From Bifidobacterium phasiani (GTDB lineage: Bacteria > Actinomycetota > Actinomycetes > Actinomycetales > Bifidobacteriaceae), in the NCBI RefSeq assembly GCF_019331775.1, contig NZ_JAHBBD010000001.1, positions 1 through 64,000 on the forward strand: a DNA stretch of 64,000 bases, read 5' to 3'. Made by a program: the position numbers and the translations under genes. The notes beneath the pieces were generated by a model. It was not told the DNA's origin and searched no databases. It saw only the letters and a program-made list of their open reading frames with translations. Position 1 is the stretch's first letter, and every line of letters starts with the position of its first letter. Positions 8,288 through 18,141 of the stretch are shown here, one piece after another.

Positions 8288-9805
8288 TCAGCCCACCGAT
8301 CCTTCCATCTGCAGTTCCACCAAGCGGTTCAGTTCCAGCGCGTACTCCATCGGCAGCTCGCGGCTGATCGGCTCGACGAAGCCGCGCACGATCATGCCCA
8401 TCGCCTCGTCCTCGCTCAGGCCGCGGCTCATCAGGTAGAACAGCTGGTCCTCGGAGACCTTGGAGACGGTCGCCTCGTGCGCCATCGAGACGTCGTCCTC
8501 ACGCACGTCCACATGCGGGTACGTGTCGGAGCGCGAGTAGTCGTCGACGAGCAGCGCGTCGCACACGGTCGAGTTCGACGAGCCCTCGGCGCCGTCGACG
8601 ATCTTGACCAGGCCGCGGTAGGCGGAGCGCCCGCCGCCGCGCGAGATAGACTTGGCGACGATCGTCGAGCTGGTGTGCGGGGCGAGGTGGATCATCTTCG
8701 CGCCGGTGTCCTGGTACTGGCCCTTGCCCGCGAAGCCGAGCGACATCGTCTCCGCCTTGGCGTACGGCTCGGCCAGGATGCAGGCCGGGTACTTCATCGT
8801 GGCCTTGGAGCCGATGTTGCCGTCGACCCACTCCATCGTGCCGCCCTCGCGCACGTAGGCGCGCTGGGTGACCAGGTTGTACACGTTGTTCGACCAGTTC
8901 TGCACGGTCGTGTAGCGCACGCGGGCGTGCTTCTCTACGATGATCTCGACGATCGCCGCATGCAGCGAGTCGGTCGAGTAGATCGGCGCGGTGCAGCCCT
9001 CGACGTAGTGCACGTACGAGCCCTCGTCCGCGATGATCAGCGTGCGCTCGAACTGGCCCATGTTCGGGGTGTTGATGCGGAAGTACGCCTGCAGCGGGAT
9101 GTCGACGTGGACGCCCTTGGGCACGTAGATGAACGAGCCGCCCGACCACGCGGCGGTGTTCAGCGCGCCGAACTTGTTGTCGTCCGGCGGCACGACCGTG
9201 CCGAAGTATTTGCGCACCAGGTCCGGGTACTCGCGCACCGCGGTGTCGGTGTCCACGAAGATCACACCCTGGTCCTTGAGCTCCTGCTGGATCGAGTTGT
9301 AGATGACCTCGGACTCGTACTGCGCGGCGACGCCGGAGACCAGGCGCTTCTTCTCGGCCTCGGGGATGCCGAGCCGGTCGTAGGTGGTGCGGATCTCGTC
9401 GGGCAGCTCCTCCCAGGTGGCCGCGGGCTTGTCGATCGGCTTGACGTAGTACTTGAAGTCGTCGGCGTTGAAGCCGCTCAGGTCCACGCCCCAGTCCGGC
9501 ATCGGCTTGTCCAGGAACGCCTGGTAGCCCTTGAGGCGGATGTCGAGCATCCACTCCGGCTCGCCCTTGTCGGCGGAGATGGCGCGCACGACGCTTTCGT
9601 CGATGCCCTTCTTCGCCGCCTCGCCGGCCGTGTCCGAGTCGTGCCAGCCGTACTCGTACTCGCCGAACTGGCTGATGATCTCGTCATCCTGCCTGATCTT
9701 GTCCTCGTTGACGCGCGAGCGGCCGGCCACATACTGGCTCATCTCCACGTCAGCCGCGGCGCCGCCCGTCTCGTCGGGCGACTGTGGCGTCATCTCTTCC
9801 GTCAC
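8288..9805 (-). CDS. sufB: SufB scaffold protein
   Basis: A 505-residue SufB, the protein on which the nascent Fe-S cluster forms. It shows the SufB-specific N-terminal region (YEYGWHDSD), [21 protein letters not shown], the [20 protein letters not shown] cysteine-containing strand, and the C-terminal [20 protein letters not shown] shared with SufD. The start is GTG with AAGGAGG nine bases upstream; an ATG four codons later is an alternative. It is the first gene of sufBCDSU-T. Many actinobacteria have the iron-sulfur repressor SufR just upstream, but here the upstream gene is a divergent two-component regulator. Confidence 0.95.
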   Translation of the reverse strand: MTEEMTPQSPDETGGAAADVEMSQYVAGRSRVNEDKIRQDDEIISQFGEYEYGWHDSDTAGEAAKKGIDESVVRAISADKGEPEWMLDIRLKGYQAFLDKPMPDWGVDLSGFNADDFKYYVKPIDKPAATWEELPDEIRTTYDRLGIPEAEKKRLVSGVAAQYESEVIYNSIQQELKDQGVIFVDTDTAVREYPDLVRKYFGTVVPPDDNKFGALNTAAWSGGSFIYVPKGVHVDIPLQAYFRINTPNMGQFERTLIIADEGSYVHYVEGCTAPIYSTDSLHAAIVEIIVEKHARVRYTTVQNWSNNVYNLVTQRAYVREGGTMEWVDGNIGSKATMKYPACILAEPYAKAETMSLGFAGKGQYQDTGAKMIHLAPHTSSTIVAKSISRGGGRSAYRGLVKIVDGAEGSSNSTVCDALLVDDYSRSDTYPHVDVREDDVSMAHEATVSKVSEDQLFYLMSRGLSEDEAMGMIVRGFVEPISRELPMEYALELNRLVELQMEGSVG

Positions 9806-10043
9806 CGTGCGCTGCCTCCTTATCCGAATTGCTTCCTTGGCAAGACTAACGGAATCGGCGGGGAAACACTAGTACCTGATCGAAAATCAGCCCGCAGCCG
9901 ATACCGCGCTCACGGGAGAAAACAGCTCAGTACGTTGGCGGGAACCGGCTCGTCCACCCGGTGCGCCGAAACCGCATTCGGGATAACATGGTGCCGATTC
10001 CATGTATCAAGGGTCGGGGGCAAGGGATAGGGAGGGGTCGCAT

Positions 10044-10712
10044 ATGGTTCGTTCTCATGGAACACGCATGCGCGTCGGCATCGTGGACAACGACCCGTTG
10101 ACATTGCTCGCCCTGCGCGCGATGGTAGGTCGATTATCCGATTGCGTTGTCGTGATATGGGCGGTGCGCGACGGCGACGAGGCCGTCGAGCGATGCGTCG
10201 GCATCGACGACAGACCGAACGTGCTCCTGGTGGACATGAGCATGGACGGCGTCGACGGCGGCACGGTCTGCCAGCGAATTCGTCATCTCACGCACGACAT
10301 CGTCATCTACGGCATGACCTCGCATTCGCCGCGGCAGTATACGGGCATTGCCCAAAGGTTCGGAGCGCAGGCGCTGTTGGACAAAGCCGATGTCGGGCAG
10401 CTGCGCCGTTGCCTGATCGCGTGTGCCGAGGGGACTGCGTATGTACAGAACGGCTTCGATTCGTCCGCCCAGGCACACCGACGGCTGTCCTCGGCGCGAC
10501 GCCCCTCGGAGGCGAACGTTCCGCTGTCTCCCCGTGAGACTGAAATCCTGGATTGGACCATCGAGGGGTTGACGGCCCGAGAGGTCGCCCGGAAGATGGC
10601 GATCAGCGAATCCACGGTCAAAACGCATATCCGCCACGCCATCGCCAAGCTCGGCGTGCACAGCAAACTGCAGCTGATTCGGACATGGACACAGTACAGG
10701 CAAATGCCATGA
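10044..10712 (+). CDS. NarL/FixJ-family response regulator
   Basis: A 222-residue DNA-binding response regulator. The receiver domain has the acidic pocket D15-x-D17, the phosphoacceptor Asp64 in LLVDMSMDG and the lysine of LLDKADVG. The C-terminal LuxR-type helix-turn-helix (about 155-212) contains LSPRETEILDWTIEGLTAREVARKM and STVKTHIRHAIAKL. I choose the ATG at 10044 because GGGAGGGG lies six bases before it, over an ATG at 10002. Its stop codon overlaps the start of the next gene, a membrane histidine kinase, so the two form one two-component pair. Targets are unknown; the downstream TraX genes are candidates by position. Confidence 0.88.
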   Translation: MVRSHGTRMRVGIVDNDPLTLLALRAMVGRLSDCVVVIWAVRDGDEAVERCVGIDDRPNVLLVDMSMDGVDGGTVCQRIRHLTHDIVIYGMTSHSPRQYTGIAQRFGAQALLDKADVGQLRRCLIACAEGTAYVQNGFDSSAQAHRRLSSARRPSEANVPLSPRETEILDWTIEGLTAREVARKMAISESTVKTHIRHAIAKLGVHSKLQLIRTWTQYRQMP

Positions 10713-11890
10713 CCATACCTCCGGAAACCCTCGTCCGGCATATACCGATAGTGCGTGACTGCGCACGGCCGTACCAGGCGATATGCATCGCGTCTGCGGT
10801 GGCCCTGACCATGGCCGAATGTCTGGCGGGCTCCGCCCATACCCCGTTCCGCATATGCGAGGCGGTCGTATTGGCGGCGCTGACCGTCGGGATGTACCGG
10901 TGGACCGGATTCTGCGGGGCGTGCATCGTGCTGGCGTCCGACGTCGCGACGCTGCTGCCGGGAATGGCGTTCTCCCCGCAGCTTTGGGCTCACTGGCTGG
11001 CGTACGGCATGCTTGCGTTCCAGAGACGGCGTTCATTGGTCGTTGTGCTGCTGCTGTGCGATTGCCTTGTTTTCCCGGTGGCATGGCTGATGAACGTTCC
11101 GACGTGGGAACCCGGCGGAATCGTCACATTGCTGGCGTCATTCGCCGTGGCCTGCGCCGTTGGGTACGCATTGGCGGAACATCGTCGCATACGCATGGCG
11201 AATGAGGAACTGCACAATGTGCGTCGGCATAAGCTGGAGCGGGACCGGCTGCGACGCGACGTGACGCTGGCCAGCAGAATCCATGATTCCACGGCACGCG
11301 GGCTTACGCTCATCGCCCTCACCGCGGAAGAGGGGCACGACGACATGACGGCCGGCGAAGGCCATGCCGCCCGTCTGCGTGACATACGGACCATTGCATC
11401 AATGACTCTCGCTCAGGTCCGCGACGTCATCGACGTGCTGGAAGGCGCGGAACCGTCGTATCGGCTCGACGCCTACGGATATGCGGGCACATTGACCGAG
11501 GCATTGCGGCAGCAACTGCGTGACAACGACCGGGTTCTGGCGTCATTGGGATTTCATGGCATCAGCACGCTGGATGATGCGACCGAGGCCGCGAGCGCGC
11601 GGATGGACAAAGAACGCGCCGAAGCGATGCATGACTGCATCGATCACATGTACACCAACATCGCCATCCACGCGACCGCCGGCGATGACGCCTATGTCGT
11701 GCATGTGCGTATCAGCGAATCGGGAATCGGCATCGTCCAGTTCAACGCATGCGGGGCACACGCCGAGGCGAGTCATGGTTCCGGTCGCGGTCTGGCCCTG
11801 CACCAGCGACGCATGCGGTCATTCGGAGGAACACTGGATTGCAGCGTTCGCGACGGCATATGGATACTGCGCATGCACATGCCGTGGTGA
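10709..11890 (+). CDS. Divergent membrane sensor histidine kinase (HisKA_3-like)
   Basis: A 393-residue protein with about five to six hydrophobic membrane segments in residues 25-155. A short coiled linker follows, then a phosphoacceptor site at His192 in LASRIHDSTARGL, which resembles the HisKA_3 pattern used with NarL-type regulators. The ATPase part is unusual: the region at MHDCIDHMYTNIAIHA can be read as a weak N-box and GRGLALHQRRMRSFGG as a G-box, but the standard motifs are eroded. The gene starts at an ATGA overlap with the response regulator; an in-frame ATG 24 bases earlier is possible. It is probably the cognate sensor. Kinase activity should not be assumed. Confidence 0.75.
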   Translation: MTIPPETLVRHIPIVRDCARPYQAICIASAVALTMAECLAGSAHTPFRICEAVVLAALTVGMYRWTGFCGACIVLASDVATLLPGMAFSPQLWAHWLAYGMLAFQRRRSLVVVLLLCDCLVFPVAWLMNVPTWEPGGIVTLLASFAVACAVGYALAEHRRIRMANEELHNVRRHKLERDRLRRDVTLASRIHDSTARGLTLIALTAEEGHDDMTAGEGHAARLRDIRTIASMTLAQVRDVIDVLEGAEPSYRLDAYGYAGTLTEALRQQLRDNDRVLASLGFHGISTLDDATEAASARMDKERAEAMHDCIDHMYTNIAIHATAGDDAYVVHVRISESGIGIVQFNACGAHAEASHGSGRGLALHQRRMRSFGGTLDCSVRDGIWILRMHMPW

Positions 11891-12136
11891 TCATCCGGCA
11901 TCTAGCTGCAGAACCACTCCAGCCGTGCAGCGCAGGTGCCCTCGACGCGTATGCACGGATGGTCGGATGCACGACGATCCATGTCGTATGCAGGCGTCCG
12001 TCATCGTCTTTTCGATGATGCCGGGCAATACGGCGATATCGTCGACGATGCAGTCACCCGTCCCACGCATCGGGCGGCCTCACCGATACCGGCGTATCGA
12101 AGCCGCGCCGCTCCGATGCCTCGCATAAGGAGCCCG

Positions 12137-13147
12137 ATGAACGCATTCACGCTCAAGATCATCGCCACCGCGCTGATGGTGGTCGACCACATCGCGGAGT
12201 TCGTTCCCGGCATGCCCATCTGGATGCATTGGATCGGACGCGCCTCGTCGCCGATATTCCTGTTTCTGTGCGGATGGAGCTGCGAGTTCACGCGCAGCCG
12301 CCCCCGCTACGCGCTCCGCCTCTACATCGGCGGCCTGCTGATGTCGCTGCTCCAGAGCGGGCTCGGCATCGGCAACAACATCTTCACGACGCTGCTGCAG
12401 GTCGTCGTCATCATCTCCCTGCTGCACGTCGGAACGCTGAAAGGCAAGCTGTGCGGCATCGCGCTGTACACGCTGTACCAGTGCCTGCTGATCGCCGCAT
12501 TCGTACTGTTCGGCGATGCCCTCGGCCGTCTCCCGCACCTGACGCCGATACTCACGGCGGCCACGGGCAGCGTGGTCGGGCTTGAGGGCGGACTGTTCTA
12601 CGTCGTCATCGGCGTGACGCTGTGGGCCACGCGCCAGGGGCGGATCCGGCTGACGGCCGGGTTCATCGGCCTCAACGCCCTGTTCTCGCTGGTGCTGTCG
12701 CCAATCGGGGCACGGCTGTTCTACGCCATCGACAACTGGATCCTGCTCACCACCGGCGAGGGTCCCTCGGGCCCCGTCATGGGAACGTTCCACAGCACGC
12801 TGGAGATGCTCGGAATCAGTTTCTTCAACATGGGCGCCTCGCCGTTGACGACGAACTACCAATGGATGATGGTGCTCGCCCTGCCGCTGATGCTGCTGTA
12901 CGACAGGCGGCGCGGGCCGAACGTCACCTGGTTCTTCTACGCGTTCTATCCGCTGCACATCCTGCTGTTGTACGGCATCGGCATGATGCTGCCGGCGGCG
13001 CCCGGCATGCAGACCATCGGCGTTGCCCCGCACGTCCAGGTGGCCGCGTCACCGGCGTCGGCATCCGTTCCCGGTTCCGACGCGTTCCTCCGGACATTGC
13101 CCGCGCTGCCCGCGCCGACCATGCAGGATTCCGGGACACGACGGTGA
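12137..13147 (+). CDS. TraX-family membrane protein (first copy)
   Basis: A 336-residue integral membrane protein of the TraX family, relatives of the F-plasmid pilin acetylase and of acyltransferase-3 membrane enzymes. It begins MNAFTLKIIATALMVVDHIAEF, with the early Asp-His pair typical of the family. About nine to ten membrane helices follow, ending in WFFYAFYPLHILLLYGIG. The start has ATAAGGAG four bases before it. The last ~45 residues are Pro/Ala-rich and not family-like. Its stop overlaps the start of a second TraX-like gene (GTGA). No conjugation genes are nearby, so a role in pilin acetylation is unlikely; the acyl acceptor is unknown. Confidence 0.85.
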   Translation: MNAFTLKIIATALMVVDHIAEFVPGMPIWMHWIGRASSPIFLFLCGWSCEFTRSRPRYALRLYIGGLLMSLLQSGLGIGNNIFTTLLQVVVIISLLHVGTLKGKLCGIALYTLYQCLLIAAFVLFGDALGRLPHLTPILTAATGSVVGLEGGLFYVVIGVTLWATRQGRIRLTAGFIGLNALFSLVLSPIGARLFYAIDNWILLTTGEGPSGPVMGTFHSTLEMLGISFFNMGASPLTTNYQWMMVLALPLMLLYDRRRGPNVTWFFYAFYPLHILLLYGIGMMLPAAPGMQTIGVAPHVQVAASPASASVPGSDAFLRTLPALPAPTMQDSGTRR

Positions 13148-13962
13148 ACACCTTCACGCTCAAGGTCGCCGCCTGCCTGTTTATGCTCGCCGACCATGCG
13201 GCGGTGCTGTCCCCGCCCGCTGTCCAGCTGCCGATGCACTGGGTCGGCCGGCTGGCGTTCCCGCTGTTCGCGTTCCTGTGCGCTCAGGCCTGCGAGCACA
13301 CCGGCGACCTCGTGCGCTACATCCTGCGACTGTACGCCGCCAGCGTGGCGATGTCCGGGGTCGAGATCCTGCTCAACCGTACCGGCAACGCCTTCACCAC
13401 GCTGTTCCACATCGCGCTGATCGTCGCCCTGCTCTCGCTACGCAAGCCGGTGCACCGCGCCATCGGCATCGTCGCCTACGTCGGTTGGCAGGTCGTCTCC
13501 TACGTCGCACTGGCGTTGGTCGCTTCCGGACTGTCCGCGCTGGGGTCGGTGCCGAGCGCGATCATCGGTCGGATCCTGATTACCGTGCTCGGCAGCGCCG
13601 CCTCGATCGAGGGCGGATATCTCTACGTTCTGCTCGGCGTGGCGCTGTGGCTGTGCCGTTCATCGAAGCGGCGGCTGGCGGTCGTGTATGTCGCCTGCTG
13701 CGCGGCGTTCTTCGTGCTGTACAACTGCGTGGGGGCGTACACGGGCAATCCGCTCATGTACTTCGCTGGGCTGTTGTACACAGGATGGGCGCCGCTGACC
13801 GTCAACTACCAGTGGATGATGATCGCCGCGCTCCCGCTCATGCTGGCATACGACGGGAGCCGCGGCAGGCCGGTCAAATGGCTGTTCTACTGGTTCTACC
13901 CGGTGCACCTCGCCGTCATCGCCGTGGCGATGCACCTGCTCGGGCTGCAGTACGGCGTGTGA
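13144..13962 (+). CDS. TraX-family membrane protein (second copy)
   Basis: A 272-residue TraX-like membrane protein with a GTG start overlapping the previous stop. It begins VNTFTLKVAACLFMLADHAAVL, paralogous to the first copy (xxFTLKxxAxxxMxxDH), and ends with WLFYWFYPVHLAVIAVAMHLLG, again matching the first copy. It has about eight to nine membrane helices. The two copies probably arose by tandem duplication and have since diverged. A 21-bp terminator hairpin lies about 200 bases downstream. Confidence 0.83.
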   Translation: MNTFTLKVAACLFMLADHAAVLSPPAVQLPMHWVGRLAFPLFAFLCAQACEHTGDLVRYILRLYAASVAMSGVEILLNRTGNAFTTLFHIALIVALLSLRKPVHRAIGIVAYVGWQVVSYVALALVASGLSALGSVPSAIIGRILITVLGSAASIEGGYLYVLLGVALWLCRSSKRRLAVVYVACCAAFFVLYNCVGAYTGNPLMYFAGLLYTGWAPLTVNYQWMMIAALPLMLAYDGSRGRPVKWLFYWFYPVHLAVIAVAMHLLGLQYGV

Positions 13963-14159
13963 CGGCGCCCCTCCCTACACCGCCGCCGCGGTCCGGTCCG
14001 CGTTCGAGGGCATAATCCGCGAATGCGACCACGGCCAGCCCCCGTCGGCAAGCTTGCGGCGAACCCGATCCTCCGGGCATGGCGGGCGCCATGCCGGACG
14101 CGCCGCGGACACGGCCATAGGGCGCATCGGCGCATACGGCATGTGGCGACGTCTATACG

Positions 14160-14206
14160 ATGCGGCGGGCGCCGCACGGAGCAGTTCCGTGCGGCGCCCG
14201 CCGCAT
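14160..14206. terminator. Bidirectional terminator between traX and pyrG
   Basis: A perfect 21-bp inverted repeat (14160-14180 and 14186-14206) with a 5-base loop lies 20 bases beyond the pyrG stop and about 200 bases after the TraX pair, between convergent units. Confidence 0.85.
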
Positions 14207-14226
14207 GCCTGGCGTCCCGGTCCGGG

Positions 14227-16002
<1,776 letters not shown>

Positions 16003-16146
16003 TCATCGGTTCTTTCACGATGGCCGAGGCAAAGCGCTCCACGGTTCCATGATTCCGCCATGAGTCCGGCCGTCGGCGCCGGGTGCGCACGCAAATGTTC
16101 GGACCGCGAATCGGACAGAACGTCCTCTTTGCATGGGTCACGGGGT

Positions 16147-16342
16147 CCATCGTGATTAGCTGCAGCAGATATGAGGGTCTGCAGACATCTATCCGTATTA
16201 CGTGAGGCGCCTTTCCCGGAAGACCCCGAGTATGGATGGCGGTATTCCGCCGTTCATACTCGGGGCATGACGCTTTGGATGCCTCACGTAGTGAATTTGG
16301 ATGTCCGCAAAACCTCAAATCCACTACACCTAAGCCATATGG
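16147..16342. repeat. Near-palindromic ~190-bp intergenic element, copy A
   Basis: A long imperfect palindrome centred on GGCGGTATTCCGCC (16238-16251). The arms carry, in order outward, CCGAGTATG/CATACTCGG, ACGTGAGGC/GCCTCACGT, a CTGCAGACATC/GATGTCCGC segment, and near the right end CCTAAGCCATAT. A second copy with the same centre and arm order is at 61501-61690. The copy lies between pyrG and the DUF2142 gene. If transcribed it would fold into one long hairpin. It has no protein-coding potential that I believe. It may be a miniature inverted-repeat mobile element or a structured RNA. Confidence 0.8.
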
Positions 16343-16379
16343 GTTCCCATTCGTCCCAATGCCGACGGTTCAAACGGAT

Positions 16380-17813
16380 TCAATGCGTCTCCACCGCCGC
16401 TGCGGGCACCGCCACGCTCTGGATCGTCGAGCGCAGTCCGGCGACGCATTCGGCGGCGCAAAGCGTCAGCAACGGCACCAAGGGGAAGAAATACCGGTGC
16501 TGCATGCCGTCGACCACGTCCGCGCCGATCGGGGTGTACTGCAACCACAATGCCAGATACGTCAGCAGTATGATGCCCACGGCCACACACCACGCGCACC
16601 ACCAGAACACCAGCATGCGCCCCGGCATGGCCCGACGAACCGTGGCAATCGCCAGCACGACCGCCACGGCGACCGTCATCATCCAGAATCCCATGATGGC
16701 GATGCTGTCCGGGACATTATCCAGATTGGCCTTGCCATGCGCGATCGCCGTGCCGATCGCGCCGAGGGCCTCGATCATGCCGTCTGCCCCGCCGAGCAGC
16801 GCCTGCTTCTTCGCGTTCATGTCGTCGTACGACACGATCATCGGGGTCGTGACGAACCACGAGGTCAGACGCATCCACACCGCCAGCCATATCAATGACG
16901 CCGCGACCCCAACCGCGCATATCCACAGCCGCGGCTCCTTCCACGGCGATCCCGACCGTGCGGCGGCAACGTCTCCCGCATCGGCCATTCTCCACTGCAT
17001 ATATGGCACGAACAGGATGAGCAACACCAATGGCGCGTAGATGAACTTGCACATGGCCATGCAGACGGACAAGGCCGACAGGGCGAGGCAATAGCGCACG
17101 GAGACACGGCGAAGCATCGCTCCGAACACCAGGCACGTCAGCAGGAACGCCGTCGCCTGGGTGAACGAATCCGCCGAGATCGCGAACGCATAGCGGCGAA
17201 TCAGCAGCGGACACAGCATGACCAGGCCGACGAGAATTCGCCATCGGGGCAACGCCGCCACCGCCAGCCCCATGAACGACGCATACACCGCCAACATGAG
17301 GCATTCCGCCAGATAGTAAGTGACCTGCGCCGGCAGGCCGAACGCCTTGCCCAAAGCGAACGCCGCCAGTTGCGGGAGGTAGGCGACCGGGGAGTTGGTG
17401 GCCGTGTTGTTGTACGGGACGTCGGCCCCGGTAGCGTCCTGCACCGTGATGGTGTCCTTCCGCACGACCGCGGGATCGTATCCGTCGTACTCCTGCACGG
17501 AGAAGTCGATCCAGGTCCAGTCGACGCGACCGCCGACGTTGCCGTCCGTACCGTGCAGCAGGCTTTTCGAATCCACGGGTCTGGCGAGCACATCGCCGTT
17601 CACGATGCCATCGACGCGATACACGTGGGCCCAGATATCCGGGATATGGCCGGGAGGCGTCGACACGATGCAGAGCATGCCGAACAGCACCGTGGCCGCG
17701 GCCACGATCGCCGGCATGAACCTGCGGACAACGCCGACGAACCGCCCTATCGACGCATCTGGACAGCCATTACCCCCCCCCCCACTCAATGTTTCAGCAT
17801 CACGCACACCCAT
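16380..17813 (-). CDS. DUF2142-type polytopic membrane protein with a poly-G tract
   Basis: A 477-residue membrane protein with about ten to eleven helices and a large extracytoplasmic loop after the first helix (roughly residues 55-130, containing HIPDIWAHVYRVDGI). That architecture, with a GT-C-like first loop, fits DUF2142, a family often found with cell-surface glycan genes. I place the start at MGVRDAETLS, preceded by AGGGGG, although alternative starts exist up to 17939. Directly after codon 10 comes a run of eleven G's, encoding four glycines. Gain of one G gives an immediate TAA; loss of one gives a TAG nine codons later. As sequenced the frame is open. The substrate and reaction are unknown. 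Confidence 0.7.
   Translation of the reverse strand: MGVRDAETLSGGGGNGCPDASIGRFVGVVRRFMPAIVAAATVLFGMLCIVSTPPGHIPDIWAHVYRVDGIVNGDVLARPVDSKSLLHGTDGNVGGRVDWTWIDFSVQEYDGYDPAVVRKDTITVQDATGADVPYNNTATNSPVAYLPQLAAFALGKAFGLPAQVTYYLAECLMLAVYASFMGLAVAALPRWRILVGLVMLCPLLIRRYAFAISADSFTQATAFLLTCLVFGAMLRRVSVRYCLALSALSVCMAMCKFIYAPLVLLILFVPYMQWRMADAGDVAAARSGSPWKEPRLWICAVGVAASLIWLAVWMRLTSWFVTTPMIVSYDDMNAKKQALLGGADGMIEALGAIGTAIAHGKANLDNVPDSIAIMGFWMMTVAVAVVLAIATVRRAMPGRMLVFWWCAWCVAVGIILLTYLALWLQYTPIGADVVDGMQHRYFFPLVPLLTLCAAECVAGLRSTIQSVAVPAAAVETH
17773..17783 (-). repeat. Homopolymeric G11 tract (C11 on the plus strand), phase-variation candidate
   Basis: Eleven consecutive C's on the plus strand lie about ten codons inside the DUF2142 gene. 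Such tracts slip during replication. Here 11 G's keep the frame open, 12 put TAA straight after the tract, and 10 put TAG nine codons downstream. Confidence 0.85.
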
Positions 17814-17979
17814 ACAACCCCCTGGCATCGTCGTGTCCATCGAAGACAGAAGACCGGACTCACCGGCCTCGTCAACAGCAACGATACCCCATATTGGGTG
17901 GAATGCATACCCCCATGCCGCAACGATGCCTCGCCGCATATGGGGGCATCACCGCTCCGCCGCATTCCCGCATACGAAA

Positions 17980-18001
17980 AGAGCCGGGTCACCCCGGCTC
18001 T
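17980..18001 (-). terminator. Terminator of the pullulanase gene
   Basis: A 9-bp GC-rich stem (AGAGCCGGG / CCCGGCTCT) with a short loop, followed on the minus strand by TTTTCG, lies 140 bases beyond the pullulanase stop. The rest of the 328-base gap (17814-18141) holds only short imperfect inverted repeats and the start region of the DUF2142 gene. Confidence 0.8.
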
Positions 18002-18141
18002 TCGGTTTCGGCGCGCCCGCCCCGACGGGCCGGCGGATGCCATGCGCGGACAACGGACCCGCGGCGTGGCATCATGCACCGCAAGGCCCGCCGTGCCCTG
18101 TCGGTCCGGCACACCGAAGCCGACGGGACACGGCGGTCATG

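Noticed and set aside
10553-10708. N-terminal extension of the histidine kinase back to 10553
   Set aside because: That stretch lies inside the response regulator in another frame; the ATGA overlap at 10709 is the natural start.
16380-17939. Start of the DUF2142 gene at 17939
   Set aside because: The N-terminal 42 extra residues have no ribosome binding site, while MGVRDAETLS at 17813 has AGGGGG upstream; only experiments can settle it.
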